Below the pieces are notes generated by a model, which was not told the origin of the DNA, made no database searches, and saw only the letters and a list, made by a program, of their open reading frames with translations. A program made the position numbers and the translations under genes. Positions 15,861 to 23,163 of a stretch of 43,971 nt of DNA are shown piece by piece; position 1 is the stretch's first letter; each line of letters begins with the position of its first letter. Location: NCBI GenBank assembly GCA_023264765.1, contig JAHFVC010000009.1, positions 1 through 43,971 on the forward strand. The letters are read 5' to 3'. Origin of the DNA: Mycobacterium sp. Lineage in GTDB: Bacteria > Actinomycetota > Actinomycetes > Mycobacteriales > Mycobacteriaceae.

Positions 15861-17030
15861 TCATATGGTGCGAATCAGACCACTCTTACGTAGATCAGCG
15901 ATGGAGGGGTAACCGTCGATAGCCATGAGAAGGTCGGCCTCGGCGAGGATCGAGCGCAGTTGTTGGACCACCCCATCGCGCCCTCCGACAGCCAGGGCGT
16001 AGGCGTAGGGCCGGCCGATCCCGACCGCAGTAGCGCCCATTGCCAACGCCTTGACAACATCGGAACCGCTGCGCACGCCTGAGTCGAACAACACCGGGAC
16101 ATCGCCGCTGGCTTCCACGACGCCAGCCAGCATTTCCAACGTGGACAGCCCCCCGTTTGCTTGGCGGCCACCGTGGTTGGAGCAATATACGCCGTCGACC
16201 CCCAAGTCGATTGCCTTGCGCACGTCGTCGGGATGGCAGATACCTTTGACCACGATCGGCAGATCCGTTGTCTTCCTGATCCATTCAAGGTCAGACCACT
16301 GCAGGGAATTGCCGAAGATCTTCATCCACTCCAGTGACGCCGCCGCGATGTCGTCCTCGGGCGTCTTGTCGAGACGTTTGCGGAAGAAGGGGTCGGTGAA
16401 ATAGTTCGCAAGGCAGTGGCCACGCAGCTGCGGGAAGTTGCCGAAGTTCAGATCGCGGGGACGCCACCCTGTGATCCAGGTGTCCAGCGTGATCGTCAGC
16501 GCTTTGAAGCCGGACGCCTCGGCACGGTGGATGAGACTCTCCGCCAGGTCACGGTCGCCGGGGGTGTACAGCTGGAAAAACCCCGGGGTATCGCCGAAGC
16601 GAGCTGCCACCTCCTCCATCGGATCCATCGACAAGGTTGACGCCATCATCGGGACTCCGGTATCAGCGGCCGCCTCGGCGACGTGGAGATCGCCGTGAAA
16701 GTCCTGCGCGCACAGACCGACAACGCCGATCGGGCACATGAAGATGGGGGAGGGTAGGTCAATGCCGAAGATCGACACCGAAAGATCGCGTTCGTACACG
16801 CCGTTGAACATCCGGGGCATCAAGCCCCACTTGGTGAAGGCAGTGGCGTTGGCTCGCTGGGTGTACTCATCACCGCACCCGCCCGCGACGTAGCTGTGTA
16901 CCCACCAGGGCAACACCTCGCCAGCCTTCGCCTCCAATGCGGCGAAATCGACGGGGTACCGGGGAACTACGCCGTTCAGCCCGTCCCGGTAGATGTCGAA
17001 CTGGAAATCGCCGTACTGTTGTTTGGGCAT
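15861..17030 (-). CDS. FMN-dependent alpha-hydroxy-acid oxidase, lactate 2-monooxygenase-like
   Basis: This 389-residue protein of the FMN alpha-hydroxy-acid dehydrogenase family is closest in pattern to mycobacterial lactate 2-monooxygenase, which converts L-lactate and O2 to acetate, CO2 and water. Family residues are present: Tyr in HSYVAGGCGDEYTQRANATAF, FFQLYTPGDRD, the FMN-site Lys in IVVKGICHPDD, and the catalytic His and Arg in CSNHGGRQANGG. FMN phosphate binding fits VLFDSGVRSGSDVVKALAMGATAVGIGRPYAYALAVGG. A good site (GAAGGAGAA) precedes ATG 17030. It lies 62 bases downstream of an MFS permease and probably uses a 2-hydroxy acid that the permease imports. The exact substrate could be another hydroxy acid. 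Confidence 0.87.
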   Translation of the reverse strand: MPKQQYGDFQFDIYRDGLNGVVPRYPVDFAALEAKAGEVLPWWVHSYVAGGCGDEYTQRANATAFTKWGLMPRMFNGVYERDLSVSIFGIDLPSPIFMCPIGVVGLCAQDFHGDLHVAEAAADTGVPMMASTLSMDPMEEVAARFGDTPGFFQLYTPGDRDLAESLIHRAEASGFKALTITLDTWITGWRPRDLNFGNFPQLRGHCLANYFTDPFFRKRLDKTPEDDIAAASLEWMKIFGNSLQWSDLEWIRKTTDLPIVVKGICHPDDVRKAIDLGVDGVYCSNHGGRQANGGLSTLEMLAGVVEASGDVPVLFDSGVRSGSDVVKALAMGATAVGIGRPYAYALAVGGRDGVVQQLRSILAEADLLMAIDGYPSIADLRKSGLIRTI

Positions 17031-17092
17031 TACTGTTCTCCTTCGGCACTAAGTAGTAGAAGTCGGTCTGAGGCACCCGAGCGGGCGGCGAA

Positions 17093-18415
17093 TCACAGTG
17101 TGTCGCCTCGGGTCTCAGTCAACCCCGTCGTACACAGAAGGCTGACCAACGCGAACAACGCCAACATTGCGCCGATCGCCCACTGCCCATACACGGCGAG
17201 CAGCGAACCCGCGATCACCGGTGGAATCGCGCCGCCGACGATCCCGCCCAAGTTGTAGGCCAGCCCGCTTCCGGTGTAACGGAATCGAGTGGCGAAAAGC
17301 TCTGGGAAGAAGGAGGCGATCGGACCGTAGGGCAGGCCGAGAATCAGGAAGGTGCCACCGATGGCGGCGACGAAGGTGAGCCGCGATCCGCCGTCGATGA
17401 GTGGCATCACCGCGAACGACCATGGCAACGCCACAATGAAGCCGGCGATGATCATGGGCTTGCGCCCGATGCGATCACACAGGACTGCAGATACAGCAGT
17501 GGCCAGCATCATGCACAGGCCGCCGACGACGCAGGCGGCAAGCACCAACCAATACGGATGACCGATCTCCGTCCGTCCATAGCCGGTCAGGTAGGTGCCT
17601 CCGATGAAGACGAAGGTGAAGACCGATGCGATCGAGCCCGCGGCCAAGAACACCTGCTTGGGCTGTTGCCGCAGAACCTCGATCAGCGGCGCGCGGGTGG
17701 CGTGTGACTTCGACTGAGCCTCCCGGAAGACCGGAGTCTCCTCGATGCTCATGCGGACATACAGCGCGATGGCCAAGAGAACGACGCTGAACAGGAACGG
17801 TAGCCGCCACGCCCAATCGAGAAAGACCGTGCTCTCGGCGCCCACAGTGACGTTGACAACCAGGAACGCCAAGCTGCTCAACGCCAATCCCGCACCTACG
17901 CCGATCTGCGGGAACATCCCGTAGCGGCCCCGCTGCGCCGCTGGGGCGTATTCAGCACTCAGTAGTGCTGCTCCCGCCCACTCACCGCCTACCGCGAAGC
18001 CCTGCAACAGTCGCAAGATCAGCAGCAGTATCGGGGCGACCACTCCGATGGTCTCGGTACTGGGCACGAGGCCGACCGCTACAGTCGACAGTCCCATGAT
18101 CATCAATGTGGCCACCAGTGTGCGCTTGCGGCCCAGTCGGTCACCGAAGTGCCCAAAGAACGCAGCGCCAACTGGGCGAGAGAAGAAGGCCACCGCGAAG
18201 GTGGCGAAGGAGGCGATCGCCCCTAGCGTCGGGCTTTGGTCCGGAAAGAAGACACGCGGGAACACCAAGGCCGCTGCTAGTCCATAGATGTAGAAGTCGT
18301 AGTACTCGATGGCCGACCCCACGAAGCTTGCGAAAGCGACGCGTTTCATCGGTGCGCCCGCAGATGGTGGGCTCGCTGATGGTGCTGTCGTTGGTGAGTG
18401 GGGGCTCGTAGTCAC
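17093..18415 (-). CDS. MFS transporter, metabolite:H+ symporter (MHS) type
   Basis: This 440-residue, 12-helix permease has the MHS-subfamily start FASFVGSAIEYYDFYIYGLAAALVFPRVFFP. It also has the MFS loop motif GHFGDRLGRKRTL, RLLQGFAVGGEWAGAALLSAEYAP, and the second-half motif CDRIGRKPMII. MHS members carry carboxylates, osmolytes or shikimate with protons across the inner membrane. A GTG start at 18415 follows AAGGAGGG by a few bases. It is first in the minus-strand pair with the hydroxy-acid oxidase and divergent from a GntR regulator, so uptake of a lactate-like acid is the natural reading (inference). Confidence 0.9.
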   Translation of the reverse strand: MTTSPHSPTTAPSASPPSAGAPMKRVAFASFVGSAIEYYDFYIYGLAAALVFPRVFFPDQSPTLGAIASFATFAVAFFSRPVGAAFFGHFGDRLGRKRTLVATLMIMGLSTVAVGLVPSTETIGVVAPILLLILRLLQGFAVGGEWAGAALLSAEYAPAAQRGRYGMFPQIGVGAGLALSSLAFLVVNVTVGAESTVFLDWAWRLPFLFSVVLLAIALYVRMSIEETPVFREAQSKSHATRAPLIEVLRQQPKQVFLAAGSIASVFTFVFIGGTYLTGYGRTEIGHPYWLVLAACVVGGLCMMLATAVSAVLCDRIGRKPMIIAGFIVALPWSFAVMPLIDGGSRLTFVAAIGGTFLILGLPYGPIASFFPELFATRFRYTGSGLAYNLGGIVGGAIPPVIAGSLLAVYGQWAIGAMLALFALVSLLCTTGLTETRGDTL

Positions 18416-18552
18416 GTAGACCCTCCTTCCGGTCGAATTTCAATCGACGATGGAATTTCGTAGTACGGCGACGCGATAGCGCACACCGCGCGCCATCGTT
18501 GGAAGTGCTGAGGCCTGGTCGGCGCGACAAATGCCCTCCAGCAGAGACCTGC

Positions 18553-18573
18553 GTCACAACAGATTGTGACACA
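18553..18573. promoter_or_regulatory. Candidate GntR operator 1
   Basis: GTCACAA-CAGA-TTGTGAC is a perfect 7-bp inverted repeat (18553-18570) in the 324-base gap between the MFS gene and the divergent GntR gene. The 9-mer TGTGACACA (18565-18573) recurs at 18685-18693. The FadR/FCD-type GntR at 18740 is the likely binder. Confidence 0.55.
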
Positions 18574-18684
18574 CTTTTAGGCGCTCACAAAGCCCGAGCG
18601 TCAGAACTAAGCTGGGCATTAGTGCACACCTGCTTCGCGATAATGCTCATTGACCGCCAAGTCGAGTGCAAAGTCGCGTTGGTC

Positions 18685-18711
18685 TGTGACACAATTTGGA
18701 GAAGATGTGTC
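18685..18711. promoter_or_regulatory. Candidate GntR operator 2
   Basis: TGTGACACAA at 18685-18694 repeats the motif of operator 1. GACAC (18688-18692) is matched by GTGTC (18707-18711) as a loose inverted repeat. It lies about 45 bases before the GntR start and suggests autoregulation. Confidence 0.4.
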
Positions 18712-18739
18712 TGGCTGTTCCTACAAATGATGGCGGTGC

Positions 18740-19441
18740 ATGATCTCGCGCGAATTACACGACGACGGCAGCGCACCAGAGGTCATAGCCCTGCAACTCC
18801 GCAATGACCTGATCGAGGGTGTGATTGCGCCGGGTAGCAGGATCACCGAGGAGGCGCTATGCCTGCGATTCACAGCGGGGCGGCACTCGGTCCGCGCCGC
18901 GATTCGGATGCTTCTGGCTGAAGGCTTGGTGACGCACGAGCGCAACAAGGGCGCCCTCGTGCCCCCCATCACTGAGCAGCGCATCGATGAGATGTGCTCC
19001 TATCGCGCAGCGCTCGAGTTAGGGGCCCTGCGGATCACTTTGGCCGGCGGGAACAACGACTTCGCCGAAGTTGCCGAGTCCGTCGAGTACCTCGAGTCGC
19101 TGCCCGATAGCACGCAGTGGCGAACGGTGATCGACGCTCACGCCGCGATTCACCACCAGATCGTTGTGACGAGCGGAAACCAGCGACTCATAAGGGCCCA
19201 CCGCGATTGCGAAGCCGAGCTGGCCTTCATGTTCTCCACCATCAAAGCGGAGTATTCTGCGCAACGACTCGCCGTCGTGCACCGGTACTTGCTGGAGCAG
19301 CTACGGGTGGGAGGCGAGGCGGCCATCAGGGCGCTTGAGGAAGATCTTGAGCTGGGCGGCCGCTCGGCGTTGCACTTGGCGCTGAGGCGGCATCGTCAAT
19401 CCGAGAGTTTCCGCACAGTGGAAAGCTCGGTCGCCAAGTGA
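18740..19441 (+). CDS. GntR-family regulator, FadR/FCD subfamily
   Basis: This 233-residue protein has a winged helix-turn-helix at about residues 15-70 (VIALQLRNDLIEGVIAPGSRITEEALCLRFTAGRHSVRAAIRMLLAEGLVTHERNKGALV). An all-helical FCD ligand domain follows, with the metal/ligand-type DAHAAIHHQIVVTSGNQRL. The recognition helix (TAGRHSVRAAIRML) departs from the common VSRTPVREAL. It is divergent from the MFS / hydroxy-acid oxidase pair, with two TGTGACACA boxes between them. FCD regulators of this layout often respond to lactate or other carboxylates, so a lactate-type repressor is a reasonable inference. It begins at ATG 18740. Confidence 0.87.
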   Translation: MISRELHDDGSAPEVIALQLRNDLIEGVIAPGSRITEEALCLRFTAGRHSVRAAIRMLLAEGLVTHERNKGALVPPITEQRIDEMCSYRAALELGALRITLAGGNNDFAEVAESVEYLESLPDSTQWRTVIDAHAAIHHQIVVTSGNQRLIRAHRDCEAELAFMFSTIKAEYSAQRLAVVHRYLLEQLRVGGEAAIRALEEDLELGGRSALHLALRRHRQSESFRTVESSVAK

Positions 19442-19500
19442 TGGCCGGCAGTTCTATCGACAACCAAGTGCGGTCAGCAGCGGAACCAGGGTGACGCGCG

Positions 19501-19690
19501 CTACGAGCTATGAAGTGTCCGATTTGCTTGCGCCGGCGTGGCGTTCCTACCGCTGGCACGATCGGGATCACCGCTGGCGGAGAGGTATTCGCGGAAGGTG
19601 ATGGGTTGCTGGCCGGTTAGTTGTTCGATGTGGGGCTGATCTTGGGTATAGCCCCCTCGATGGTCTCGTCATGGAAGATGGCTTGGATTC
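19501..19690 (-). pseudogene. NmrA-like NAD(P)-binding oxidoreductase, C-terminal remnant
   Basis: The minus strand reads GGYTQDQPHIEQLTGQQPITFREYLSASGDPDRASGRNATPAQANRTLHSS and then a stop at 19501-19503. The pattern T..IE.LTG..P.TFREY matches the C-terminal end of NmrA-like atypical SDRs. Upstream, RGIQAIFHDETIEG continues only in another frame. No Rossmann part is present. The call rests on the short end motif, so it is moderate. The rest of the 19442-19797 gap holds nothing recognisable. Confidence 0.5.
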
Positions 19691-19797
19691 CGCGGATGTC
19701 GCCTGATCAGGCCCGACTCGTACACCACTCGGCTGGACGCAAACCGGCCGCGCTTTTTGGACGGTTGTGGCGACCAAGAACCTGGCGCGCAATATAT

Positions 19798-19817
19798 CTA
19801 GCGTGCTAGGCTATAGC
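19798..19817. promoter_or_regulatory. Candidate MarR operator
   Basis: CTAGC-GT-GCTAG (19798-19809) is a 5-bp inverted repeat. It is immediately followed by the perfect palindrome GCTATAGC (19810-19817). AGCGTG occurs in both parts. The site is about 40 bases before the MarR start at 19856. Confidence 0.5.
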
Positions 19818-19855
19818 GTGTAAGTTAATTGGTCGCTAGGGGAAGTGGAGGGACC

Positions 19856-20290
19856 GTGCCGGAGGCATCGCGTGGTCACCTGGGACGTCAACTGTCGTTC
19901 GCGCTGTACGGTGCCGCCAACCGGATGATCCGTCAGCACAAGCCAATCCTGGAACCGCTCGGGTTGACGTTCCCGCAGTACTTGGTGGTAGTGGCGCTAC
20001 TCGATGGCGCGCCGCTACCGGTAGGCGCTCTAGGAGCGCGCCTTGACATGGACACCGGCACCATCACACCGTTGGTGAAGCGGTTGGAAACCATCGGCAT
20101 GGTGACCCGAACACGGGACGTCGCCGACGAGCGGCGGGTGTTCGTCGACCTGACAGACCGCGGCCGTGCCCTCGAACCCGAGATCCGCGGCGTCACTGAC
20201 CAAATCAAATCAGCCTGCCAACTTACCGACGAAGGCATCGACGAGCTTCGGTGCACGCTAGAAGCACTCGGACATCCCGTCGCCGACTAG
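19856..20290 (+). CDS. MarR/OhrR-like regulator with Ser in place of the sensing Cys
   Basis: This is a MarR-family winged-helix protein of about 144 residues, most like OhrR organic-peroxide sensors. It has LGRQLSFALYGAANRMIRQHKPILEPLGLTFPQYLVVVALLDGAPLPVGALGARLDMDTGTITPLVKRLETIGMVTRTRDVADERRVFVDLTDRGRAL. OhrR proteins carry the reactive Cys in LCFALY; here it is LSFALY. A C-terminal Cys remains (KSACQLTDEG), near the resolving Cys of two-Cys OhrR. Peroxide sensing by the usual thiol is therefore unlikely. GTG 19856 is chosen over the upstream TTG 19829 for the GAAGTGGAGGG site. It heads a run of F420-type enzymes starting 27 bases downstream. Confidence 0.85.
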   Translation: MPEASRGHLGRQLSFALYGAANRMIRQHKPILEPLGLTFPQYLVVVALLDGAPLPVGALGARLDMDTGTITPLVKRLETIGMVTRTRDVADERRVFVDLTDRGRALEPEIRGVTDQIKSACQLTDEGIDELRCTLEALGHPVAD

Positions 20291-20317
20291 GTCTGGCATT
20301 ACATGAAGGGAAGAACC

Positions 20318-21064
20318 ATGAAAATCGGAATTATCGGCGTCGGGCACATCGGCAAGACACTGAGCCAGCGGCTGGCAGCCGCCGGACACGATGTCAAGGT
20401 CGCCAACTCACGGGGCCCAGAAACCATCTCATCCGACACCCTGCAAACCGGGGCGCGAGCTGTACCGGCATCCGAGGCCGCCGCGGACGTCGACGTCCTG
20501 ATCCTGTCCACCCCTTTGAACCGCATTCCCGACATCGCACCGATCGTGGCCGGCGCAGCACCGGACACCGTCGTCATCGACACCTCCAATTACTACCCGG
20601 TTAGGGACTCCCAGATCCAGGCCATCGAGGACGGCCAGATCGAGAGCCACTGGGTGGCAGAGCAACTCGGTCGTCCCGTCGTAAAGGCGTGGAACGCCAT
20701 CGGGTCCGGATCATTCGCCAACAAGAACACCCCGCCGGGAACGCCGGGCCGCATCGCCATCCCCGTGGCCGCTGATGACGCCACGTCGCGGGCCTTGGGC
20801 ATCGCCCTGGTCGAGGACACCGGTTTCGACGCCTTCGACGCCGGCGGGCTGGACCAATCGTGGCGGCAGCAGCCCGGAACACCGGCCTACTGCACCGATC
20901 TGACCAGCGACGAAATGCCGGCCGCACTTGCCACCGCCGATGCGGCCCGATCACCCAAACGCCGCGATATCGGGATGGCCGCCATTGCTGAACGATTCGG
21001 TGCCGACGGCACCAACCCGGACGAAGACTACGGGGTGCGCCTCAACCGCGCTCTCAACATGTGA
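20318..21064 (+). CDS. F420/NADP oxidoreductase-like protein, copy 1
   Basis: This 248-residue Rossmann protein belongs to the NADP-dependent F420 oxidoreductase / NADP-binding PF03807-like group. It has MKIGIIGVGHIGKTLSQRLAAAGHDVKVANSRGPET, with the NADP 2'-phosphate-type NSR segment. A central DVLILSTPLNRIPDI..TVVIDTSNYYPVRD and LGRPVVKAWNAIGSGSF follow. The first ATG (20303) is part of an upstream run; ATG 20318 is preferred because AAGGGAAG precedes it and it puts the Rossmann motif at residue 1. It could reduce F420 with NADPH, or reduce another flavin-like cofactor; many members are untested. It is co-directional with the MarR gene and an LLM enzyme that would use F420H2. Confidence 0.82.
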   Translation: MKIGIIGVGHIGKTLSQRLAAAGHDVKVANSRGPETISSDTLQTGARAVPASEAAADVDVLILSTPLNRIPDIAPIVAGAAPDTVVIDTSNYYPVRDSQIQAIEDGQIESHWVAEQLGRPVVKAWNAIGSGSFANKNTPPGTPGRIAIPVAADDATSRALGIALVEDTGFDAFDAGGLDQSWRQQPGTPAYCTDLTSDEMPAALATADAARSPKRRDIGMAAIAERFGADGTNPDEDYGVRLNRALNM

Positions 21065-21138
21065 CATGTCGGCTTGTCGCCAACGCGGTATGTCGCGCCC
21101 GAAACAGCCAGCAGCCGTGGCGATAACGGTACGCACCC

Positions 21139-22071
21139 ATGAGACTCGCACTCGTACATGCAGAACGGAAAGTCATGCATTCCCACGAAACAGGCAAGGC
21201 GACAACGGCCCAGACGGATTCGCGCCATGCGGCCGACAAACCCGACCTCGGCCATTTCGGCGTGTGGACGACCAATCCGGTCTCCCCGAAAGCCGCCGAA
21301 GCAATCGAGAAACTCGGCTATGGGGCGGTGTGGGTCAGTAGCGCCGGCCCCGACGACCTGTCCTGGGTCGACCCGATCTTCGATCGCACAGCCACGCTGA
21401 AGGCCGCGACCGGGATCATCAACATCTGGCATTCTCCGGCAGGGCCGGTGGCAGATGCCTTTCACCGCCTCGAGGCCCGTCACCCGAGACGGTTCGTGCT
21501 CGGCATCGGCGCCGGCCACCGCGAAGCGATCTCGCAGTGGGAGAAGCCGTTCGACGCGCTCAATGCCTATCTTGATGACCTGGACCGCTATGGTGTGCCC
21601 GCTGATCGCCGGGTGCTTGCTGCACTCGGCGACGGCGTCCTCAAGCTCTCCGCGCGGCGCGGGGCCGGCGCACACCCGTATCTGACCACCCCTGAGCACA
21701 CCGCCCGGGCCCGCGAGGTGATGGGGCCGGGCGCGTTCTTGGCGCCCGAGCAGAAAATCGTGCTGTCCGAAGACGCCGCCGAGTCCCGCGCATCGGGCCG
21801 CGCCGCACTTGACCTATACCTCGGCCTGGCCAACTACCGCAACAGCTGGAAACGACTCGGCTTCCACGACGACGATGTCGCCAAGCCCGGCAGCGACACA
21901 CTCGTCGATGCCGTCATCGCTCACGGCGGCGCCGAACAGATCGCTCAACGCCTCCAGCAGCACCAGGCCGCCGGCGCCGATCACGTCGCCATTCAGGTCA
22001 TCGGCACCACCGATCTGCTGTCAGCACTGACCACTATGGCTGCAGCCCTTGGTCTGTCGCCACGACACTGA
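21139..22071 (+). CDS. LLM-class F420-dependent oxidoreductase
   Basis: This luciferase-like TIM-barrel protein has about 310 residues (298 if ATG 21175 is the start). Recognisable parts are FGVWTTNPVSPKAAEAIEKLGYGAVWVSS, TATLKAATGIINIWHSPAGPVADAFHRLEARHPRRFVLGIGAGH, VLAALGDGVLKLSARRGAGAHPYLTTPEHTARAREVMGPGAFLAPEQKIVL and AAGADHVAIQV. These fit the mycobacterial F420-dependent LLM oxidoreductases. It lies between two F420/NADP-reductase-like genes, so an F420H2 donor and acceptor pair acting on an unknown substrate is plausible. The 74-base gap upstream contains nothing clear. Confidence 0.85.
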   Translation: MRLALVHAERKVMHSHETGKATTAQTDSRHAADKPDLGHFGVWTTNPVSPKAAEAIEKLGYGAVWVSSAGPDDLSWVDPIFDRTATLKAATGIINIWHSPAGPVADAFHRLEARHPRRFVLGIGAGHREAISQWEKPFDALNAYLDDLDRYGVPADRRVLAALGDGVLKLSARRGAGAHPYLTTPEHTARAREVMGPGAFLAPEQKIVLSEDAAESRASGRAALDLYLGLANYRNSWKRLGFHDDDVAKPGSDTLVDAVIAHGGAEQIAQRLQQHQAAGADHVAIQVIGTTDLLSALTTMAAALGLSPRH

Positions 22072-22179
22072 ACGCCACCACCACCGAAGATCGGCAGTTG
22101 CCAACATCCATGGCGTAGCCGCGCATCCGCAGCCACCACGGCTGACCGCACACAGGAACGAGAAGAAACGAGGCCCACC

Positions 22180-22896
22180 ATGACCACCCTGGGAATCATT
22201 GGCAGCGGCAACATCGGCACGGCAGTGGCACGGCTGGCAACCGCCGCCGGCATCAGCGTTGTCATTGCCAACTCGCGAGGGCCCGAAACCCTCACCGAAC
22301 TGGTCGAGGAGTTGGGCACCCGGGCCACAGCTGTCACAATCGAGGATGCAGCCGGCAGCGGCACCGCCGTCCTGCTGAGCATCCCGATCTCGGCCTACCA
22401 GAGGCTTCCCGAAGGAATTTTGAGCGGTAGAACGGTGCTCGACACCGGCAACTACTATCCCTCCCGTGACGGCCGCATCCCCGAACTCGACTCGGGCCAG
22501 TACACCCAACTTCAGCTCGCGAAGAAGGTGCTTCCCGGCGCAGTGTTGGTGAAGGCCTTCAGCAATATCCTCGCCCACCACATCCCCCAACTCGCCCGAC
22601 CATCCGGTGCGCCAGACCGCACCACCTTGCCCATCGCCGGCGACGACGCCGGCGCCCTGGACCTCGCAGCCGGTTTGATCGACCGACTCGGATTCGACAC
22701 CCTCAACATCGGAGACGCCTCGCAGACTTGGCGTTTCGAGCCCGACTCGGCCGGATACACACAGATCTACTTGTCCGATCCGACCGTGCCTGTCGATAAA
22801 TTCATGACCACCCCCGCGGCACCCGTCTCCACGGATACCCTGCGCTCCACACTGGCTTCGGCCACGCGCGTGAACGTAGCCGACCGGACGGCCTGA
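22180..22896 (+). CDS. F420/NADP oxidoreductase-like protein, copy 2
   Basis: This 238-residue Rossmann protein is related to the one at 20318. It reads MTTLGIIGSGNIGTAVARLATAAGISVVIANSRGPETLTELVEELG, AVLLSIPISAYQRLP, TVLDTGNYYPSRDGRIPELDSGQ and VLVKAFSNILAHHIPQLARPSG. The central NYYPxRD and KAxN motifs are shared between the copies. The rest has diverged (AFSNILAHHI against AWNAIGSGSF), so the two are not a recent duplication. GAGAAGAAACGAGG precedes ATG 22180. It is the last gene before two hairpins and probably ends the MarR-F420 operon. Confidence 0.82.
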   Translation: MTTLGIIGSGNIGTAVARLATAAGISVVIANSRGPETLTELVEELGTRATAVTIEDAAGSGTAVLLSIPISAYQRLPEGILSGRTVLDTGNYYPSRDGRIPELDSGQYTQLQLAKKVLPGAVLVKAFSNILAHHIPQLARPSGAPDRTTLPIAGDDAGALDLAAGLIDRLGFDTLNIGDASQTWRFEPDSAGYTQIYLSDPTVPVDKFMTTPAAPVSTDTLRSTLASATRVNVADRTA

Positions 22897-22929
22897 CTGG
22901 CGAACCAATACGAAGATCGGCGGGCCACG

Positions 22930-22955
22930 GCGAAGCCACTTTTCAAGGGCTTCGC
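22930..22955. terminator. Candidate terminator after the F420 cluster
   Basis: GCGAAGCC-ACTTTTCAAG-GGCTTCGC is a perfect 8-bp stem with a 10-base loop, 33 bases after the stop at 22896. There is no U-tract. Confidence 0.5.
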
Positions 22956-22987
22956 GCCGGCGGTCCGCAAAGCCGCGGTATCAGCGG

Positions 22988-23019
22988 CAGTACTGACTCG
23001 GCATGGCGAGTCAGTACTG
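22988..23019. repeat. 13-bp perfect inverted repeat
   Basis: CAGTACTGACTCG-GCATGG-CGAGTCAGTACTG has 13-bp perfect arms and a 6-base loop. It lies between the F420 cluster and the esterase, 145 bases before the esterase start. It could be a second terminator or an operator for the esterase. Confidence 0.6.
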
Positions 23020-23103
23020 GCCCACCACCGCGGAGTCGGCCACCGACCTCTGAGTCACCCGCATCACCCGTGAGTCGCTACCACACGATGACACCACATC
23101 AAC

Positions 23104-23128
23104 CACCCAGCACGAATCACCCAGCACG
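23104..23128 (+). repeat. Short direct repeat upstream of the esterase
   Basis: CACCCAGCACG occurs at 23104-23114 and again at 23118-23128, a 14-base period. It might be a regulatory direct repeat about 40 bases before the gene. Confidence 0.35.
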
Positions 23129-23163
23129 CGAAAACGAAACCACAGAAGGGAAGTGAGTGTGCG

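Noticed and set aside
22897-23163. CRISPR-like repeats
   Set aside because: Only one inverted repeat and one two-copy 11-base direct repeat are present; there is no regular spacer array and no cas gene.
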